Notes under the pieces: model-generated
Database searches by the model: none
What the model was told of the DNA's origin: nothing
The model's input: the letters and a program-made list of their open reading frames with translations, nothing else
From: Azospirillum brasilense
GTDB taxonomy: Bacteria > Pseudomonadota > Alphaproteobacteria > Rickettsiales > UBA3002
DNA length: 21,740 nucleotides
NCBI GenBank assembly: GCA_003241645.1
Contig: QFOX01000035.1
Location: 1 to 21,740, forward strand
Direction of reading: 5' to 3'
Translations under genes and position numbers: made by a program
In this document: in pieces, positions 16,934 through 21,740 of the stretch
Layout: each line of letters starts with the position of its first letter
How positions within the stretch are numbered: position 1 is the stretch's first letter

Positions 16934-18436
16934 TTAACGCTGCACCCCTTCATCGGGCGTGCGCTGGGCATGTTCGGCGGGGGTTTTGGGGGCCCGCGCC
17001 TGCATGTGGCTGCGCGGGCTGCCCACATGCGCCGAGGGGAACAGCGTGCGTGCATCGCGGTGGATCATGATCTCGCCCACCTCGCGTGCATCAAGGCCCC
17101 CCTCGTTATAGGGAATGTAGAAGAAGTCCACCGTGCCGGTCTTCACCGAACGGCGCTTCAGCAGGCGCTCGATGCCTTCCTTGGGGCTGGTGCGCATTTT
17201 GCCTTCGTCGGCCAGGCGGGGGTTGAATTCCTGGCACCACACATGGCGAATGCCCTGCGTGCCAAGTTTGCGCATGGCCTGCCCCAGCGCATTCACCTCG
17301 GCACTGGGGGCGGCCTTATCAACCGGGGTTTTTACCGTGACGGCCGCGAACAATTTTCCATCGTCGCGCTGGATGACCACGCACCGCGCCCAGCCTATTT
17401 CGTCCTCGATCAGGTGGTTGACCTCGTCGGCGCTTAAATCTTCCAGCGAGCCAAGCTTGTGGCGCTTGGCCAGCGCATGCACGCGGTTGGCGACCGTGAG
17501 CTGGATCTGCTCGCGCATGTATTCGTTGAGCTTGTCGAGCGGCACTTCCATGGGGCCGGGCACCCGCTCCCCTTCTGGCTGCGGGCCAAGGGGCTGGCCG
17601 CGCGGCGTCAGCCCCCGAATGGCGATGTTGGGCTCCTCCTCCACATCGCGGTCCAGCCAGTCGCGCACCTCATGTTTCAGCTTCGCTTCCGCATCGGTCT
17701 GGTGGTGGCGGTGTTCCTCCGGCAGCTCAATGCGGCGACTGCGATTGAGGAATGCCGTATCGGTCAGCCAGCAGGCACCGCGCGGCACGGCATCCACCGA
17801 GGTGACGTCACTGATCAGGCCAATCGGCTTCTTGCCGTCCGACGCATGGAGAATGAACACCTTCCCCTCGTCGGGCATCACGCTAGCCAGCAGGTCGGTA
17901 CAGTTGCCGCACGGGCCCATCACGTGCACGTCGGGCCCGCCACCCATGATGTAGACCTCTTTATAGTGCGTGTCGGCCCCGCTGGGGTTGCCGGCCCGCT
18001 CCTGTTTGAAAGCTTCGCGCTCGCTGCCGATGGTGACCATGGTCTGTTCGGCGCACTGGCGCGAGAATTCGTTCGAAGTGAGGCTGCCGTTCACCGCGAT
18101 GTAGGCGTTGCCCGATTCGGTGATGCCGACGCTGGCGATCTTGAACTCACCCTTGTCGCGCGAGCGGGTGCGGTACAGCGCCAGGATGCGGTTCATGACA
18201 TTGGCTTTTTCGTGGTCATTCAGCGCGAGCTGCCAATCGTCGCTGTCTTTTTCCAGAGTGCGATCGCGTGCGCCCGGCGTCACCTTAATTTCGTTACCGT
18301 TCACGCGGAATTCGAACCCGCGCCGCTGGTGGTTGCCTGCAATGTTCACGACAAATTCCGTGCGCTTCCCACTGTTATCGTTGTGGGTGATCAGCGGCGG
18401 CTTTTCCGGGCTGGCATGGCGGCGGGCATGGTTCAT
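16934..18436 (-). CDS. Putative deaminase-fold protein with two deaminase-like segments
   Basis: A 500-residue protein with no signal peptide or membrane segment. The first half carries a cytidine-deaminase-type zinc site: C128-A129-E130 in FSRQCAEQTMV and PC176-GN-C179 in VMGPCGNCTDLL, the same layout as the CAE...PCxxC site of tetrameric CDA, after a strand pair GNAYIAVNGSL. In the second half DGKLFAAVTVK precedes PSAEVNALGQA (S378-A379-E380), and TSPKEGIERLL (P418) sits where PCxxC would be: an apparent degenerate second deaminase unit. The zinc ligands suggest hydrolytic deamination of a nucleotide, nucleic-acid base or related substrate; the substrate is unknown. The middle 230-320 region is charged and proline-rich, and the last 30 residues look disordered. 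An in-frame GTG at 18454 is an alternative start; neither has a good ribosome site. The gene lies between mutS and rpmF. Confidence 0.75.
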   Translation of the reverse strand: MNHARRHASPEKPPLITHNDNSGKRTEFVVNIAGNHQRRGFEFRVNGNEIKVTPGARDRTLEKDSDDWQLALNDHEKANVMNRILALYRTRSRDKGEFKIASVGITESGNAYIAVNGSLTSNEFSRQCAEQTMVTIGSEREAFKQERAGNPSGADTHYKEVYIMGGGPDVHVMGPCGNCTDLLASVMPDEGKVFILHASDGKKPIGLISDVTSVDAVPRGACWLTDTAFLNRSRRIELPEEHRHHQTDAEAKLKHEVRDWLDRDVEEEPNIAIRGLTPRGQPLGPQPEGERVPGPMEVPLDKLNEYMREQIQLTVANRVHALAKRHKLGSLEDLSADEVNHLIEDEIGWARCVVIQRDDGKLFAAVTVKTPVDKAAPSAEVNALGQAMRKLGTQGIRHVWCQEFNPRLADEGKMRTSPKEGIERLLKRRSVKTGTVDFFYIPYNEGGLDAREVGEIMIHRDARTLFPSAHVGSPRSHMQARAPKTPAEHAQRTPDEGVQR

Positions 18437-18509
18437 ACCCTCATGATATAGCACAGAATCTTACGAAATCATTAGCGGTCGCAAAATTTCACGCGGCTGT
18501 CACACGGGC

Positions 18510-21215
18510 TCATTCGGCGTCCATCGCCTTCAGTTCTGCCACCAGATCAAGGGCTTGGCGGGGCGTGATGTTGTCCACATCCACCATTGCTAAGCGTTCA
18601 GCCAGCCTGTTGATGGGGGTGGCGGCAGGCGACAGCGGCGGGGCGGCTGCGAACAAGGGCAACGTCGGTGCGTTCGGTTTTTCGGTCAACGAATGGCCGG
18701 ATTCCAGCGTGGCCAGCAGTTGCTTGGCGCGCGCCAGCACGGGCCGCGGCATGCCCGCCAGCGCCGCCACATGGATGCCGAAGGATTTCTCGGCGAAGCC
18801 CGGCTTGATGGTGTGCAGGAATACGAGCTTCTCTTTAAACTCGGTCACCGCGGCATGGTAGTTCTTCAGGGCTGGCAGGGTTTCGGCCAGCGCGGTCAAC
18901 TCGTGGTAATGGGTGGCGAACAGCGCGCGGCATTGCGTAGCGTTGTGCAAATGCTCCGCCACGGCCCAGGCGAGCGATACGCCGTCATACGTGGCGGTGC
19001 CGCGGCCAATTTCATCGAGCACGACCAGCGACTGCGCCGTCGCCTGATGCAGGATGCTGGCGGTCTCCACCATTTCAACCATGAAGGTGGACTGGCCGCG
19101 CGCCAGATCATCCGCCGCGCCGACGCGGCAGAACAGCTTATCGACCAGTCCGATGCGGGCGCTGGCGGCGGGCACGTAGCTGCCCATATGCGCGAGGATC
19201 ACCAGAATGGCCTGCTGCCGCAGGAAGGTGGATTTACCGCCCATGTTCGGCCCCGTGATGAGCCAAAGGCGCGATTCGGGCAGCATGCGCGTATCGTTCG
19301 CAATGAATTCCTGATGGCTGCGGCGCAACGCCGCCTCGACCACCGGGTGGCGGCCTGCGCTCACGTCCAGCAGCGGCTCGCGCAGCATGTTCGGGCGCGC
19401 CCACTGCCCCTGCTGGGCCAGCGTGGCAAAGCTTTGCAGCACATCCAGCGTGGCGAGCGCGCGGGCGGCGGCAATGATCGGCTCGGCCTGCGCCTTCACG
19501 GCGGCGACCAGCTCGTCATACACTTCCAGTTCCAGCTTCAGCGCGCGGTCGCCCGCCTCGTTGATCTGGCGGGCGGTGTCGTTCAGCTCGGGCGTGGTGT
19601 AGCGCAGCGCCCCCGCCAGCGACTGGCGGTGAATGAAATGCGCGGGCACTTTCTTTTCATGGATCTGCGTGATCTCGATAAAATAGCCCAGCACGTTGTT
19701 GTGCTTGATCTTCAGCGAGCTGATGTCGGTATCCTTCTTCAGCTGCTGCTCCATGGCAGCGAGCACGCGCTTGCTCTCGTCGCGCAGGTGGCGCCATTCA
19801 TCCAGATCGGCGCGGAAGCCGGGGCGCACGAAACCGCCATCGCGCGCCAGCATGGGCACCGATTCGGTCAGGGCCGCATTCAGCAGCTCGGCCAGCGCAT
19901 GTTGCCCGGCCAGCGCATCGACCGTGTTGCGCAGCAAGGTGGGCATGTCCCACTGGCGGGCGGCTTCGTGCAGGCGGTTGGCCTGCTCCAGCCCGCGCCC
20001 AAGCGCCGCGAGGTCGCGCGGGCCGCCCCGGCCCAGCGACAGGCGGCCCACGGCGCGCTCCATATCCGGGCAGGCGGTGAGGTCCGTTTTCCATGCTTCG
20101 TGGCGCGCGCTGAATTCCAGCAGCCATGCCACCGCGTCCTGCCGTTCAGCAATCGCCTCGGCCACGCGCAACGGCGCGGTAAGCCACTGCGCCAGCAAGC
20201 GCCCGCCCGCAACGGTGACGGTCTCATCGATGGTGGCAAGCAGGCTCCCTGCCCGCGCGCCTTGCTGGGTGGCCAGCAATTCGAGGTTGCGGCGGGTCGC
20301 CGCATCCATCAGCACGAAATCATCCTGCACTACGCGATGGGGCGCATCCAGCCGCGCCACAGCCTCCAGCTGCGTCAGCTGCACATATTCCAGCAGCGCG
20401 CCGCAGGCGGCCAGCTCGGCCGCGCTGAACTGGCCGAGCACTTCCGCATTGGCCACATGGTAATGGGTGGTCAGCGCGCGCTCGCCGCGCTTGGCATCGA
20501 ACGGCAGTTGGTTGCGCACGCTGGCGATACTGCGCCATTCATGGAACCATGGCTCGGCGGCCAGTTGGTCGTAGCTGGTCTGCGCGAGCAGCAATTCACG
20601 CGGCGCAACGCGTGCCAGCAATGCCGGCAATTGCAGCAGGGCGACCGCGCTGGTGGTAAATTCGCCGGTGGAAATATCCACCCACGCCAACGCGGCATCG
20701 GCCCCTTTGGTGAACAGCGCCGCAAGGTATTGCGCCTGCGCAGGCGCAAGCAGTGCCTCTTCGGTGATGGTGCCGGGCGTGACGATGCGCACTACCTCGC
20801 GCCGCACCACTTCCTTGTAGCCGCGCTTCTTGGCTTCTTCGGGCGTTTCCATCTGCTCGCAAATGGCGATGCGCTCGCCGCTGGCGATGAGCTTCTGCAA
20901 ATACATATCCGCCGCGTGCACCGGCACGCCGCACATGGGGATCTCGGCGCCCGCATGCTTGCCGCGCTTGGTCAGCGCGATGTCCAGAATGGCGCTGGCC
21001 TTCACGGCGTCGTCGAAGAACAGCTCGTAGAAATCGCCCATGCGGTAAAACAACACGCAATCAGAATGTTTGGCTTTTACTTCGAAATATTGCCGCATGG
21101 CAGGGGTTGCGGAGGCCAGCATTTCTGCGGTTTGTGCAGCGCACACCAAGTTTGAATCAACGCTTTTGTTTTCAGAATTGCTCACTATGCTACGCGCCAC
21201 GTTGACGGCCGACAT
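18510..21215 (-). CDS. mutS: DNA mismatch repair protein MutS
   Basis: Recognises mismatches and small loops and starts methyl-independent or MutL-dependent repair. With the start chosen the protein has 901 residues. The mismatch-reading F62-Y63-E64 lies in MGDFYELFFDDA, the Walker A lysine is K661 in ITGPNMGGKSTFLRQ, the Walker B pair is D734-E735 in LVVLDEIGRGTATYDG, and the conserved ATHYHELT follows. I chose the ATG at 21215 because GAGGG lies 8 nt upstream; the longer frame to 21380 would overlap the divergent malic enzyme gene and encodes an unrelated-looking extension. About 25 residues precede the usual MutS core, so ATGs further in are possible. Divergence from the malic enzyme gene is common in alphaproteobacteria. 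Confidence 0.96.
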   Translation of the reverse strand: MSAVNVARSIVSNSENKSVDSNLVCAAQTAEMLASATPAMRQYFEVKAKHSDCVLFYRMGDFYELFFDDAVKASAILDIALTKRGKHAGAEIPMCGVPVHAADMYLQKLIASGERIAICEQMETPEEAKKRGYKEVVRREVVRIVTPGTITEEALLAPAQAQYLAALFTKGADAALAWVDISTGEFTTSAVALLQLPALLARVAPRELLLAQTSYDQLAAEPWFHEWRSIASVRNQLPFDAKRGERALTTHYHVANAEVLGQFSAAELAACGALLEYVQLTQLEAVARLDAPHRVVQDDFVLMDAATRRNLELLATQQGARAGSLLATIDETVTVAGGRLLAQWLTAPLRVAEAIAERQDAVAWLLEFSARHEAWKTDLTACPDMERAVGRLSLGRGGPRDLAALGRGLEQANRLHEAARQWDMPTLLRNTVDALAGQHALAELLNAALTESVPMLARDGGFVRPGFRADLDEWRHLRDESKRVLAAMEQQLKKDTDISSLKIKHNNVLGYFIEITQIHEKKVPAHFIHRQSLAGALRYTTPELNDTARQINEAGDRALKLELEVYDELVAAVKAQAEPIIAAARALATLDVLQSFATLAQQGQWARPNMLREPLLDVSAGRHPVVEAALRRSHQEFIANDTRMLPESRLWLITGPNMGGKSTFLRQQAILVILAHMGSYVPAASARIGLVDKLFCRVGAADDLARGQSTFMVEMVETASILHQATAQSLVVLDEIGRGTATYDGVSLAWAVAEHLHNATQCRALFATHYHELTALAETLPALKNYHAAVTEFKEKLVFLHTIKPGFAEKSFGIHVAALAGMPRPVLARAKQLLATLESGHSLTEKPNAPTLPLFAAAPPLSPAATPINRLAERLAMVDVDNITPRQALDLVAELKAMDAE

Positions 21216-21272
21216 GCCGGAAACCCTCAGTTTTTTGATTATCGTGATTAGCGCTACTGCAAGGAAGAATCC

Positions 21273-21740
21273 ATGGCCAGTGAAAACATTAAAATTACCG
21301 ACGAAGAAGCACTCCTCTACCACTCGTCGGGCCAGCCGGGAAAAATCTCCATCACCCCCACCAAGCCGCTGATCACGCAACGCGACCTTGCGTTGGGTTA
21401 CTCGCCGGGCGTGGCCGTTCCCTGTATCAAGATCAACGAAGATAAGAACGCGGCCTACGATTATACCAGCAAGGGCAACCTTGTGGCCGTTGTATCGAAC
21501 GGTACCGCCGTGCTTGGCCTTGGCAACCTTGGCGCGCTGGCCGGCAAACCGGTGATGGGGGGTAAGTCCATCCTGTTCAAACGCTTCTCGGACATCGACT
21601 CCATCGACATCGAAGTGGATTCGACCGACGTGGACAAGATCATCGAGACCGTGCGCGCCATTTCGGTGACGTTCGGTGGCATCAACCTCGAGGATATCGG
21701 CGCGCCGGATTGCTTCATCATCGAACAGAAGCTGAAAGAA
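21273..21740 (+). CDS. maeB: NADP-dependent malic enzyme, 5' part
   Basis: Oxidative decarboxylation of malate to pyruvate with NADP. The frame is open to the last base, so only the first 156 residues are visible. The start MASENIKITDEEALLYHS is followed by the family blocks GKISITPTKPL, QRDLALGYSPGVAVPC, YDYTSKGNLVAVVSNGTAVLGLGNLG and PVMGGKSILFKRFSDIDSIDIE, which belong to the N-terminal malic domain of the large MaeB type. AAGGA at 21261-21265 lies 7 nt before the ATG. A C-terminal phosphotransacetylase-like domain, usual in MaeB, would lie beyond the window. The 57-nt gap to mutS must hold both promoters; I see no convincing -35/-10 pair. Confidence 0.95.
   Translation, partial: MASENIKITDEEALLYHSSGQPGKISITPTKPLITQRDLALGYSPGVAVPCIKINEDKNAAYDYTSKGNLVAVVSNGTAVLGLGNLGALAGKPVMGGKSILFKRFSDIDSIDIEVDSTDVDKIIETVRAISVTFGGINLEDIGAPDCFIIEQKLKE

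Noticed and set aside
18693..21155. An 820-codon plus-strand open frame opposite mutS
   Set aside because: A shadow of mutS with low-complexity Arg/Gln/His/Gly composition; mutS has all its catalytic motifs on the other strand.
21216..21380. N-terminal extension of MutS up to 21380
   Set aside because: It overlaps the start of the divergent malic enzyme gene, and the extra residues are unlike MutS; the ATG at 21215 has a ribosome site.

Overview
This window reads as chromosome of a GC-rich alphaproteobacterium. The grounds are the gene order rpmF-plsX-fabH-ihfA-merR, an AddB of the cysteine-free alphaproteobacterial type, mutS divergent from an NADP-malic enzyme gene, dapA next to smpB, and a palindromic CtrA-type box (TTAA-N7-TTAACC). 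I cannot name a genus. Most of the window is core metabolism and information processing, with an accessory-looking middle (about 9.4-13.6 kb) built around three proline tRNA genes.

Layout. 1-2710 (+): the 3' part of aconitase acnA, a single-domain response regulator and a small protein of unknown function, closely spaced like an operon, converging on a TRIC-type membrane protein with 2 nt between stops. 2713-9379 (-): from upstream to downstream, a four-cysteine membrane protein, dapA and smpB (nearly abutting), an unknown 412-residue protein preceded by a CtrA-type box, addB, then the TRIC-family gene. 9467-10015 (+): tRNA-Pro(UGG) and tRNA-Pro(CGG), each followed by a terminator and then, 135-151 bp from the original, by an exact 21-bp copy of its own 3' end. 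10035-11741 (-): a TTG-initiated protein of unknown function with six hydrophobic segments. 11982-13259 (+): an MHS-family MFS transporter with a recognisable promoter. 13330-13554: tRNA-Pro(GGG) on the minus strand, with a copy of its 3' region downstream, a copy of its 5' end upstream, and an inverted repeat over its 5' end. 13610-16808 (-): rpmF-plsX-fabH-ihfA-merR. 16934-18436 (-): an unannotated-looking protein with a cytidine-deaminase-type zinc signature and an apparent second, degenerate deaminase-like segment. 18510-21215 (-): mutS. 21273-end (+): start of the malic enzyme gene.

The functional threads are the TCA cycle and anaplerosis at the two ends (aconitase, malic enzyme), genome maintenance (AddB, MutS), translation and ribosome rescue (L32, SmpB, all three proline isoacceptor tRNAs), fatty acid/phospholipid synthesis (PlsX, FabH) coupled to nucleoid and transcription factors (IHF, MerR), and lysine/cell-wall synthesis (DapA).

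The best candidates for something undescribed are (1) the short elements that follow all three tRNA-Pro genes and end in copies of the tRNA 3' end, sharing the core GAGGCGAGC-N3-GCGAGCC at two loci, and (2) the tandem deaminase-like protein between mutS and rpmF.
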